Source of the DNA: an uncultured Gammaproteobacteria bacterium
GTDB taxonomy: Bacteria > Pseudomonadota > Gammaproteobacteria > HK1
Reading direction: 5' to 3'
NCBI GenBank assembly: GCA_958295835.1
Contig: OY282378.1
Location: forward strand, 5,047,694 to 5,111,693
Length of the DNA stretch: 64,000 nt
The notes under the pieces were generated by a model, which did no database searches, had not been told where the DNA came from, and saw nothing but the letters and a program-made list of their open reading frames with translations. Shown here one piece after another: positions 28,713 to 36,801 of the stretch. Position numbers and translations under genes: made by a program. Position 1 is the first letter of the stretch; each line of letters opens with the position of its first letter.

Positions 28713-30622
28713 TTTAGCCCCCGCAGTTGCTCGATTGTCGTTCGGAACGCCGGTAGCGCACGATTCACCAAGTTGGCGTTGGTGCGAAAGCGGACGGCAA
28801 GCAATGCAGCGCAGTCGGTCTTGTTCTGTTTCACCTGCACCAGAACCTCGTCGTCCGTCAGATCGGCGGCATCCTGAACGCCCAGTTCTGTCAGGATCTC
28901 ACGCAGCTCCGGGTCGAGCCCGTTGGCCACAAGCTGCGCTTCCAGGTCGCCGGCGAGATGGGTTCGGCATCGTTTGTTGACTTCTTCAGCGGCGAATCCA
29001 CGCCTGCCGATCCTACGGACGTATTCTTGTCCGGCGTCGTCGCCATCGAATACGGCCAGCCAAGGGACGTCGAGCGCTCGCGCAAGCACCGCGAACGTGT
29101 CCGGATTGCCGTTGTTCTGGGCATCGATCACGGATACGCCATGTGAATCCAGGTCGTAGCCCATCGCGTGCGCCAACGCGTGGACGATCAGATAGTCCGC
29201 CTGTCCCTCGACAATCAGCCAACGCTCGGCAAAGAATATTTCTCCGCGCATACGCCGGGCGTAAGTCTCCAGCGACTGAAGCTCGTCATCGCCGATGTAG
29301 AGGGAAGACCGATCCCGCAGGTCCCTCAAGAGACCTTCAAGATCGGCCCTCCGTTCATGCTGGCCGCAGCATGTGAGAAGGGCGCGATAGGTCCCTTCAT
29401 CGAGCGTTCCGACGACGGTAAGGGTCTCCGACGCGCGCTTGTACTTCAGCCGGCCAGCCGATCCGTCTACTACGGCATCGAGGCCATCGAGAGCCGGAAT
29501 GGAAGCAGAGAAGCTCGCGGGCAACGACTTCACCTGCGTCCCTTTTTTCGTGAGGCGTACCAGACGCAGGTCCCGGAACGGCACGTGCTGGACGAAATAG
29601 GGTGAGTGGGTGGTGACGATCTTCTGGCCGGGCAGCGCTCGAACATGGGTCCACAGAGTGCGGGCAGCTTGCGGATGCAGGTGCGTTTCCGGCTCTTCCA
29701 GGGCGAGCACCGGCTCACTGTCCTGCTCGTACAACTCGCGCACGAGATGCTCGACGAATGCCTGGAACAGGAAGATCACCGAGAGACTCTGTATGCCCTG
29801 ACCTTGACGCAGGAGCGGCAGCCACGGCGAATCCGGCTCGTTGCGCAGGATGATCTCGGCCTTGGAGAGCAGGTCCGGTGTCTTGAGCGGGGACATGCGC
29901 AAATCCAGCCCGCCTTTCCCGTCACGCGCCGCGATTCGAGTGGCGCCGGACAACGTCTTGGCAATTTTCTGCAGGCGCGGAGCGGCCTTCAGCAGGCGGC
30001 GGTTGAGCAGATCGAGCTCGCGCAGCGCTCGCGATTCCAGGTCGGCCGGAATCTCCAACGCCTCGAGCAGGCGTCCCCAGAACTGCGAGCGCGGCGAGAA
30101 CTCGTCGCCCACGTCTCGCAAGGCGCTCAGATAGAACACCGGCAGGTAGCGCCAGAATCGCTCGAGGTTGACACGGCGTGCGCCGCGCCCGGTGAGCGGC
30201 TCGCGCGCCGCGTTGAGGAACTCCCAGAGCGGCTCGAAGGCGCCGCTCTCCTCGCTCCACGCGCACCGCGTCCGCAGGGCGATGGAGTGCAGACCGGTGG
30301 GCAGATCGAGCTGCACGATCTGATCGAGATCCTCCGCGACGCCATCGGGCCACTCTCCCGGCTCGGATTCCTGCGCATGAATTTCAATGCTCACGCCGGG
30401 GGATGCTTTGGGGTCGTCGTCATCGCCCGCGAGGTGGATGTCGTACTCGGTGAATCCGGTCCCGCGCTGTCCCCAGCGGTGTGTGAGCGCGATGCGCAGG
30501 GCATCCAGGATCGCGGTCTTGCCGGCGTTGTTCGGGCCGGCGAACACCGTGGTTTCGCCCAGGTCGACGACGAGGTGTCGTATCGAGCGGAAGTTACGGA
30601 TCTCGATCCGGCTCACGCGCAT
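28709..30622 (-). CDS. OLD-family ATPase with TOPRIM domain (GajA-like)
   Basis: A 637-residue protein starting MRVSRIEIRNFRS, the normal SMC/OLD start; the frame is open to 30787 but overlaps the helicase gene there. ATPase motifs: Walker A GPNNAGKT (29-36), a Walker B region LALEEPETHLHP (307-317) and the His switch THSPYF (338-343). The TOPRIM nuclease domain shows EGQAD (472-476) and FDGDD (525-529), the metal-binding acidic residues. In Gabija, GajA is a DNA-nicking enzyme held in check by nucleotides and GajB is the helicase. The same order and a 4-bp overlap with the UvrD gene are seen here. An OLD-UvrD pair of another system remains possible. Confidence 0.83.
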   Translation of the reverse strand: MRVSRIEIRNFRSIRHLVVDLGETTVFAGPNNAGKTAILDALRIALTHRWGQRGTGFTEYDIHLAGDDDDPKASPGVSIEIHAQESEPGEWPDGVAEDLDQIVQLDLPTGLHSIALRTRCAWSEESGAFEPLWEFLNAAREPLTGRGARRVNLERFWRYLPVFYLSALRDVGDEFSPRSQFWGRLLEALEIPADLESRALRELDLLNRRLLKAAPRLQKIAKTLSGATRIAARDGKGGLDLRMSPLKTPDLLSKAEIILRNEPDSPWLPLLRQGQGIQSLSVIFLFQAFVEHLVRELYEQDSEPVLALEEPETHLHPQAARTLWTHVRALPGQKIVTTHSPYFVQHVPFRDLRLVRLTKKGTQVKSLPASFSASIPALDGLDAVVDGSAGRLKYKRASETLTVVGTLDEGTYRALLTCCGQHERRADLEGLLRDLRDRSSLYIGDDELQSLETYARRMRGEIFFAERWLIVEGQADYLIVHALAHAMGYDLDSHGVSVIDAQNNGNPDTFAVLARALDVPWLAVFDGDDAGQEYVRRIGRRGFAAEEVNKRCRTHLAGDLEAQLVANGLDPELREILTELGVQDAADLTDDEVLVQVKQNKTDCAALLAVRFRTNANLVNRALPAFRTTIEQLRGLK

Positions 30623-30731
30623 TCCGCTTGGCCCTCGCTTCCTTCGTTCATTCGATTCGAGGCGTCTGGCTTGACGTAGTGGCGCCAATACGATCGCACG
30701 TCGATCGGGCCGCCACGCGCGCGTTTCACCC

Positions 30732-33700
30732 TCACTCCCTCTCCTGGGTTCGAGACACCTGCTCCACGGCCTCGGCTGGAAAATCATAGTACCGGGCGGC
30801 GACGACCTCCCGCTTGGCGTAGTCCAGATGCTTGGCGGGGTTCCGGATCATCAACGGAGTCGGGTCCGGGTCGTCCAACGGGTCCCAGACCACATAGAGC
30901 CAGTACGTGTCCCCGAGCTGCTGCGCCTTGTACCACTCGTTCGTGGTCAGCCGCACCGGCTGCCCGCGCTTGCGGCCCTTGACCTCGATACGGCGAACGC
31001 CGGTCACCGGGTCCCGGTAGCCAGTCTGCGGGTCCGGCGGCGCGAGGCTGCGGATGTCGAAGCCGATCTTCTGGTGCCCGACTCGCTCGCACTCGCGGCC
31101 CTGGGCCTCCTCACAGGCGACGACGACGTCCTCCGCGGCAAGCTCGACCCGCCGTTTCAACGCCGGATCGGGCTCCTCGACGAGCTCGGGGAAGCGATCC
31201 GTACCCGTGTCGGGCGGCAGGACCAGGCAGCTCGCGACGTGGAGCACGGGGCCATGGCGGGCGATGCGGAGCCGCGCGATGCCGGCGAGACGTTCCCGCT
31301 GCGTGCGTTCGAGATCCGCCAGATCCTGCTCCGCGCGCTGGCGGGCCAGCGTCACTTCCGGCTCCTTCGGCTCCCGGGCGCGCAGCCCCATCACCCGATC
31401 CTGTGAGGCCCGGACGCGGGCGGCGAAGGATTTCTCCAGATACTCGCGCGCCACGTCCGCATAGTGGCCACGCTCGGCTTGTGCCTCCCGCCGCCGTTCC
31501 ATCTGGATCGTCGCCTTGACGTGGTCGCCGATGGGGCTTTGGTCGATCTCGGGCAGCGTCGCAGGCGGGTGCGGATGAGCGGGCAGATCGATGAGCGCAT
31601 CCGCCGGAACGACGCCGTAGCGGTCCGCGGCGTCGATGCCCTCTCCGATCTCCTCCCGCAGGGCCACCAACTCGGCGTGTATCGTCGTCGACTCGCCCCC
31701 GGTGGTCTGACCGCGTATCGAAATCTCGTAGAAGTGGAGGCGATAGGGCGTTTCCCCGAGCGGGTCCACATAGACTGCCGTCCGTGCCGCAAGCCGCTCG
31801 CCAAGGAGTTCCTGCAACCTCTCGTCCACGGCGCCGTAGACCGGGTGTCCGGGGCCGAGCAGCACGGCGTCGAGGTGCCGATCCTGGTCCAGGTGTTCCT
31901 TGTAGAAGGTCAGCTTGCGGTAGCCCGCCTCGGGTTTCCCGAGGCGGCGGACCGCGGCGAGGCGTTCGGAGCGGAGATCGGCGCGCACGTGCTCGATCCG
32001 CCACAGTCCGTCCGCTCTCGCCTCCGTCCGAAGCCCCACCGCCCTGGCCGCGTTCAGGAAATGGGATTCGACGTAACGCGGCATGAGCCGCCGCTCCTCC
32101 GCCTCCAAGTTCGCCCGTGCGAAGGCAGAGAAGTCCACGTGGGCGCGGGCAAGGGCAATCCCGGTCGCGTCCTCGTACAGTTCGAGCTGCTTCGGATCGA
32201 TCTGTTCGATCGCATCGAGATAGTCGTCGAGGCGCCGCGGCTCATAGGCCACTTCACGGAGCATTTCCGGCAGATTGACCTTGTTCAGGGAGAGCACCTC
32301 GCCGACGACGTCGAACACGCGATCGCCGAGCGCATCGCGCATCCGGTCCAGCTTGCTCAACAGGCGCTCCAGGATGCGCCCCTCGATGACCGGCTGGCCG
32401 TCCTCCGACGAAATGGCGACGAAGTTGAACGCATACACGTCGCGCGATTGCCCGATGCGGTGGATGCGGCCCAGCCGTTGCTCGAGGCGGGTCGGGTTCC
32501 AGGGCAGGTCGTAGTTGACCATCAGGTGGCAGAACTGGAGGTTGATGCCTTCGCCGGCCGCCTCCGTCGCCACGCAAATCTGACGGCTGGTCCGGAAGTG
32601 TTCCTGCGCCTGTTTGCGGTCGCGCGGGTTCATCCCGCCGTGGATCTCGCAGGTCGAATAGCCCCAGGATTCGAGGTGGTCCCGCAGGTGGTTCAGCGTG
32701 TCGCGGTGCTCAGTGAAGACGAGCAGCTTGCCGCGTCCGTCCTTCAGCTCCTCGAACTCCGCCCGCTCCAGACACTCGCGCAGCGCGATGAGCTTGGAGT
32801 CGCGACCGTCTTCGCGCACCCGGCCGACGCGCGCCGCCAAGTCCCCGAGCGCCGCCACCTCGGCCCGGATCTGATCCAGTTCGAGGGCCGCGGTGGTTTC
32901 GCCGATGAGCGCGTCACGGGAGGTCTCATCGAGATCGTCCTCGTCCTGCTCCGCGTCGGCGATCCGGCCGGAGATCTGTGCAAGCCGCCTGGCCCGCTGC
33001 GCAGGGGGTAGCCGGTCGAGCTCCTCGACGAGCTCTTCGAGCCGGGTCCGGCGGCGAAGCAGCGACTCATGGATCGCGCGCGTGGAGCTTGCCAGACGGC
33101 GCTGGAAGACGGTGCGCACGAGGGCGACGCTGTTCTTTCGCCGGCCGGTCGCCTGCGGCAGGAATTCGTTGATGTACGCGGTGACCGCCTTGTAGATGGC
33201 GTACTCCTGCGCGCCGAGGTCGAAGCTGACGGTGTGCACGTGCCGATCCGGAAACAATCGGCGCCCGTGCAGGTCCTTCAGGTCCTCCTTCAGCCGCCGG
33301 AGCGACCACGGGCAGTCCTTGCCGAGTTGCAGGACGTCGCGCCGGACCCGCCCGGCTTCCTCGCCGAAGCGATGGGGCTCGGGGAACAGATCACGGTCGA
33401 TGAGGCGGATGAAATGCGCAAACCGGTCGTCGTCGCCGTGATGAGGGGTGGCGGTCAGGAGCAGCAGGTTGTCGCAATGCTCCGAGAGCCGTTCGGCGAG
33501 CTGATAGCGCTTCGTGCGCTCGACCTCGCCGCCGCGGCCGGCGGAGCGCTTGGTGTAGGCGCTGCACTTGTGGGCTTCGTCGATGATGACGAGGTCCCAA
33601 TGCTGTTGCCATACCCGCTCCCGGACGTCGTCCTGCTTCGCGTAATCGATGGAGGAGATGACCTGTGCCTCCCGCTCCCACAGATTCAGGAGCTGCTGCT

Positions 33701-34286
33701 GGTCGTTCGCGGAGTGGATGATCTGGAACGGCTCGCCAAAGAAGCGCAGCAACTCGTCCTGCCACTGGATGGTCAACGGCGCCGGAACGAGGATCAGGCA
33801 GCGGTCGACGGCCTCGCGGAGCTTGAGTTCCTTGATGAGGAGACCGGCCATGATCGTCTTGCCCGCGCCGGGGTCGTCGGCGAGCAGGAAGCGCAGCCGC
33901 GGCTGCGGCAGCATCTTGCGATAGACCGCCTCGATCTGGTGCGGCAGGGTGCGGATGCCGGAGAGGCTGACCGCGAACTGGCGATCGTAGGCGTAAGCGA
34001 GGCGGATGCGGGCGGACTCGATCAGAAGCCTCAGCCTTTCCGGGTCCGCGGGCCGTGCCGCCGTGGTCTCTTCCGCACCCGCTCCGGCGGCGCACACGGC
34101 CGCGGCCTCCTCGGAGGAAATGACCGCCTCCTCCAGCGCGCCGCCGGGCAGTCGGACGCGGCATTCGTAGCCGGTGGAGCCGTCTGCGCCGAGCGGCCTC
34201 ACGTCCTCCAGGATGACGGGTACGTCGAAATGCCCCGGCAGGGAAACCCGGCGTCCGATCTGCGTTGAAAGAGGGGCTTCGGCCAT
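30732..34286 (-). CDS. Large SNF2-family helicase with C-terminal DUF3883-like domain
   Basis: A 1184-residue Swi2/Snf2 ATPase. Motif I is DDPGAGKTIMAG and motif II VIIDEAHKCSA; then come LLLTATPHHGDDDRF (III), GEGINLQFCHLMVNYD and the motif VI RLEQRLGRIHRIGQ. About 500 helical residues follow. Near the C-terminus GHQKIGFDIRS and RRIEVKGRKRG match a DUF3883/PD-(D/E)XK-like fold. Helicases of this layout occur in DISARM (DrmD) and related methylation-linked islands. It is the first gene of the seven-gene series and is separated from the OLD gene by about 110 bp. Expected role: translocation along foreign double-stranded DNA; the C-terminal domain could bind or cut it. Confidence 0.85.
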   Translation of the reverse strand: MAEAPLSTQIGRRVSLPGHFDVPVILEDVRPLGADGSTGYECRVRLPGGALEEAVISSEEAAAVCAAGAGAEETTAARPADPERLRLLIESARIRLAYAYDRQFAVSLSGIRTLPHQIEAVYRKMLPQPRLRFLLADDPGAGKTIMAGLLIKELKLREAVDRCLILVPAPLTIQWQDELLRFFGEPFQIIHSANDQQQLLNLWEREAQVISSIDYAKQDDVRERVWQQHWDLVIIDEAHKCSAYTKRSAGRGGEVERTKRYQLAERLSEHCDNLLLLTATPHHGDDDRFAHFIRLIDRDLFPEPHRFGEEAGRVRRDVLQLGKDCPWSLRRLKEDLKDLHGRRLFPDRHVHTVSFDLGAQEYAIYKAVTAYINEFLPQATGRRKNSVALVRTVFQRRLASSTRAIHESLLRRRTRLEELVEELDRLPPAQRARRLAQISGRIADAEQDEDDLDETSRDALIGETTAALELDQIRAEVAALGDLAARVGRVREDGRDSKLIALRECLERAEFEELKDGRGKLLVFTEHRDTLNHLRDHLESWGYSTCEIHGGMNPRDRKQAQEHFRTSRQICVATEAAGEGINLQFCHLMVNYDLPWNPTRLEQRLGRIHRIGQSRDVYAFNFVAISSEDGQPVIEGRILERLLSKLDRMRDALGDRVFDVVGEVLSLNKVNLPEMLREVAYEPRRLDDYLDAIEQIDPKQLELYEDATGIALARAHVDFSAFARANLEAEERRLMPRYVESHFLNAARAVGLRTEARADGLWRIEHVRADLRSERLAAVRRLGKPEAGYRKLTFYKEHLDQDRHLDAVLLGPGHPVYGAVDERLQELLGERLAARTAVYVDPLGETPYRLHFYEISIRGQTTGGESTTIHAELVALREEIGEGIDAADRYGVVPADALIDLPAHPHPPATLPEIDQSPIGDHVKATIQMERRREAQAERGHYADVAREYLEKSFAARVRASQDRVMGLRAREPKEPEVTLARQRAEQDLADLERTQRERLAGIARLRIARHGPVLHVASCLVLPPDTGTDRFPELVEEPDPALKRRVELAAEDVVVACEEAQGRECERVGHQKIGFDIRSLAPPDPQTGYRDPVTGVRRIEVKGRKRGQPVRLTTNEWYKAQQLGDTYWLYVVWDPLDDPDPTPLMIRNPAKHLDYAKREVVAARYYDFPAEAVEQVSRTQERE

Positions 34287-34555
34287 TGCTCCGGGTCCTG
34301 CTCCCGCTCCGTTCTCCGCCGTTCCCTCATCCGGAACGAGGGCTCTGCCAACCGTTCAGGGCGCCCGCGGCCCGGGCGATGGTCGGGAGCCAGCGGCGGT
34401 GACGGCAGTGATTATGCGGCCAAACTCCCGCGGTGCCGAAAGCGGTCCTCTCCGAGTATCACTGCCGGGGTGAGAGAGGCCGATGAACGCCACATTCTCA
34501 CCGGCATCGCCGGCGCCGCCGTTGTCTCCCGGAGGCCGCGGTGACGGGTAGTGAC

Positions 34556-35671
34556 TCAGCTTGGAACTTTCCCCGTCAGTACCGCCCGGCTCGTCTCCCG
34601 CGGGGCCATCGGTCGTGGCTGGCTCTTCGCGATCCGGACCTCTCGCACCACGACCAGCCTGTTCGCGTGCTTCTTTGGGGCTTTGCGCCAGCGGTCGATC
34701 GCTCGGGCCACCGTGCGTGCGTCGTCGCCGCGCAGTCCCTCCTCGCGGAGTACGATACGTTTGCGCTTCTCGGTCTCGATCACGATCTCGTACCAGCACC
34801 GAAGCCGCATCCGAAGCGGGGGCGCGCTACGCGGTCCGGTGAGCCCGCGTGCCCCAATCCAGTTCACATACCGGAAGCATTTCTCCTCGTCGATGTCCTG
34901 CCACCGTCTCCTGGGCTCTCTGGGCAGCAGCCACCAGCCCTCCGCGCGTACCTCCTCCACCTGCCGCACAGCGTCCACGAGCGCGATCCGGTGTTCGACC
35001 CAGGTTGCCTCTCCGATCCAGGCGATCATGGTCGAGTACCGTCCGGAGCCGATCGCCCCCGCGACCCGGGGCTGCGCGTAATCGTACGCCCCGCGCACCC
35101 AGATACCGTTCTCGCCGTACCCTTCGGGCACCGGTTGTCCGCAGGCGTCGTGGCCAAGTTCGATCCGGTCGATGAAGATCTCCCCGATCGATTCGAGACC
35201 TTCGTCCTCGATTTCGAACCACTCGTCCTCCAGAATCGCATCGAGCTCCGCCATCGCGCCTTCGATCCGGTACACCGCCCCCCTCGACTTGAGCGCGCGG
35301 AGCACGAGAACCGGCCCCGGGTGCTCGGGTGGCGCCTCCTCGACAGGCACCAAGCCCTGCCGCCCGCTCCTCGTCCACCTTCGACGCGCGTGTTCGAGTG
35401 CATGTCGTGCCTGCCGAACCCGAGGTCCTGCGGTCCAGAGCGTGTATCCGCGCACCGCGCGTCGGTGAACCGCCTCGTCGAGCCGAATCCCCACTTCGCC
35501 GAGCGAGGACCTCGTCCCCGAGAGCGCCGATCCGATCCCTTTCACGCTCCGCGCTCCGAGTATGGCGGCGACTTCCTCGCTCGTGAGCCCCGTCCCGGTC
35601 TCCGAGAGCCGCTCGAGGACCGCGAGTCCAGACCAGTACCGCGCCATGCCGTGTTCGTGCGCTTCATTCAT
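34556..35671 (-). CDS. Unrecognised protein with N-terminal HTH-like segment
   Basis: A 371-residue protein with no family I can name. The start at 35671 (MNEAHEHGMARYWSG) follows an AAGGGGAAG ribosome site; the frame is open 22 codons further. Residues about 15-75 look like a winged helix (LTSEEVAAILGARSVKGIGSALSG), a form used for DNA binding. The middle is acidic (AELDAILEDEWFEIEDEGLE), and the C-terminus is basic. It lies 269 bp upstream of, and in line with, the SNF2 helicase that opens the defence series, so a regulator or accessory sensor is a reasonable guess. No nuclease or ATPase motif is visible. Confidence 0.6.
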   Translation of the reverse strand: MNEAHEHGMARYWSGLAVLERLSETGTGLTSEEVAAILGARSVKGIGSALSGTRSSLGEVGIRLDEAVHRRAVRGYTLWTAGPRVRQARHALEHARRRWTRSGRQGLVPVEEAPPEHPGPVLVLRALKSRGAVYRIEGAMAELDAILEDEWFEIEDEGLESIGEIFIDRIELGHDACGQPVPEGYGENGIWVRGAYDYAQPRVAGAIGSGRYSTMIAWIGEATWVEHRIALVDAVRQVEEVRAEGWWLLPREPRRRWQDIDEEKCFRYVNWIGARGLTGPRSAPPLRMRLRCWYEIVIETEKRKRIVLREEGLRGDDARTVARAIDRWRKAPKKHANRLVVVREVRIAKSQPRPMAPRETSRAVLTGKVPS

Positions 35672-35764
35672 GTCGCTTCCCCTTCCCCTGGATCGTATTT
35701 CAAACTCAACCACAACCCGGCGACGATGCGGCAGCAAGACCGCGATCCGGCCCGATTCAGGAGG

Positions 35765-36139
35765 CTACACGTCATCGGCTTCAAGCTCGTTGGCCCTTGC
35801 CTCGACATCGGCGCATCGCTCGATGAGCGCTTCGAAGGGCTCGCTGTCGTCGGGCAACATGCCGTCGCCAAGCATTGCGCGGTAGTCGTCGGCCAGCGCC
35901 TCGCGCGCGAAGCCGGAGGGGACCAGTTGCAGTCCGCCCGAGACCGCCGCCTCGTAGTCGATCCGGTTCCCGGCCGTGTCCTTCTCCGGGAAGAACATCG
36001 CCTTGTGACGCGCGACCGAACGGGAGAGGGCACGGTCGGCCAGGGCCGCTGCGGCAATGCCCGCGTCGTCCAGCCGGACCAGATCGTGCCAGTGCCGGGA
36101 CAGACGCTCCCCGCGGCGCCGTTCCTGCCGGCAGAAGAC
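35765..36139 (-). pseudogene. AbiEii-type nucleotidyltransferase toxin, C-terminal fragment
   Basis: On the minus strand the frame reads ERLSRHWHDLVRL, then ALADRALSRSVARHKAMFF, and later GGLQLVPSGFAREALADDYRAM to a stop at 35765. This is the C-terminal half of the AbiEii/AbiGii toxin family. The N-terminal nucleotidyltransferase core with the GSxD motif is missing: the frame begins only about 27 bp after the AbiEi-like stop. It cannot be an active toxin. Confidence 0.6.
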
Positions 36140-36166
36140 GTGCCCGAAAGCGCCTGGAGTGCGGCG

Positions 36167-36421
36167 TCAACCATGCGCGATCAATGCGCTCAGGGGCTCC
36201 GCCATCCATATCGGCAAGACCGCCCGTGCGGCGGCCAGCTCGCCGAAGTCCTCGGCGGAGAGCTTGGGCATGATCGCTTCGAGTCCGGTGTCGACCTCCC
36301 GGGGACCGAGCCAGGCAAGGGCGCGGACGGCATTGCCGGCCGGCCGGTGGGGCGCCACCATCTGCCAGCGCGGGGCATGACGCAATTGCACGATCAGCGC
36401 GTCGAAGCGCAGCCGGCGGCT
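36167..36421 (-). pseudogene. AbiEi-type (DUF6088-like) antitoxin, C-terminal fragment
   Basis: The text GNAVRALAWLGPREVDTGLEA followed by MPKLSAEDFGELAAARAVLPIWMAEPL is the C-terminal helical piece of AbiEi-like (DUF6088) proteins, which normally precede AbiEii genes as here. Its N-terminal half has been replaced by the first 43 codons of the GcvT-type oxidoreductase, in frame, giving a 127-codon hybrid frame (36167-36550). The AbiEii fragment follows at once on the same strand. Confidence 0.55.
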
Positions 36422-36550
36422 CGAGCCGGAGGTCAGCTCGGAGCGCTCGATGAGCATCACGTCGCGCCAGCCCAGCCGGGTGAGGTGGTAGAGCACGCTG
36501 CACCCCACCACCCCGCCGCCGATCACCGCGACCTGAACGTGGGATTTCAT
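36422..36550 (-). pseudogene. Oxidoreductase 5' fragment (copy of 13304-13432)
   Basis: The first 43 codons (MKSHVQVAVIGGGVVG to SELTSGS) are nearly base-for-base the 5' end of the GcvT-type oxidoreductase gene, in the same orientation. The similarity ends just before the FAD-binding histidine and runs a few bases upstream of the ATG. The piece is joined in frame to an AbiEi-like C-terminus. Confidence 0.8.
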
Positions 36551-36571
36551 GGCTGCCTTTCCTCCGTCCGG

Positions 36572-36598
36572 TTGGAGTCGATCCAGCGCAGTCTATAA
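36572..36598 (+). promoter_or_regulatory. Candidate sigma-70 promoter
   Basis: TATAAT at 36593-36598 is a perfect -10 box, with TTGGAG at 36572-36577 as a partial -35 and a 15-bp spacer (slightly short). It points toward the AAA ATPase gene whose start is about 200 bp downstream, leaving a long untranslated leader. Confidence 0.4.
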
Positions 36599-36801
36599 TG
36601 CCGCGCATCGGCCCCGCGATTGCCCGCGTGGGGAACGATGCGGCGGTGCTGGAAGAGAAGCCATGCCCCCCTTCATCGCCGCGATTTCCCGAAGGCCGTT
36701 TCCGGCGGCGCCGGGCGAAAGCAGCCATACTCATGGCGGCCTGCAACGAGTCCATCGGCAGATTCGGCAAGACCCCGCCGATGGAAGCGAGGAACCGAGC
36801 C

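Noticed and set aside
21071..34286. Calling the island DISARM or BREX
   Set aside because: The SNF2 helicase resembles DrmD, but no DUF1998 (DrmB), DrmA or phospholipase D (DrmC) gene is present, and there is no PglZ, BrxL or BrxA for BREX.
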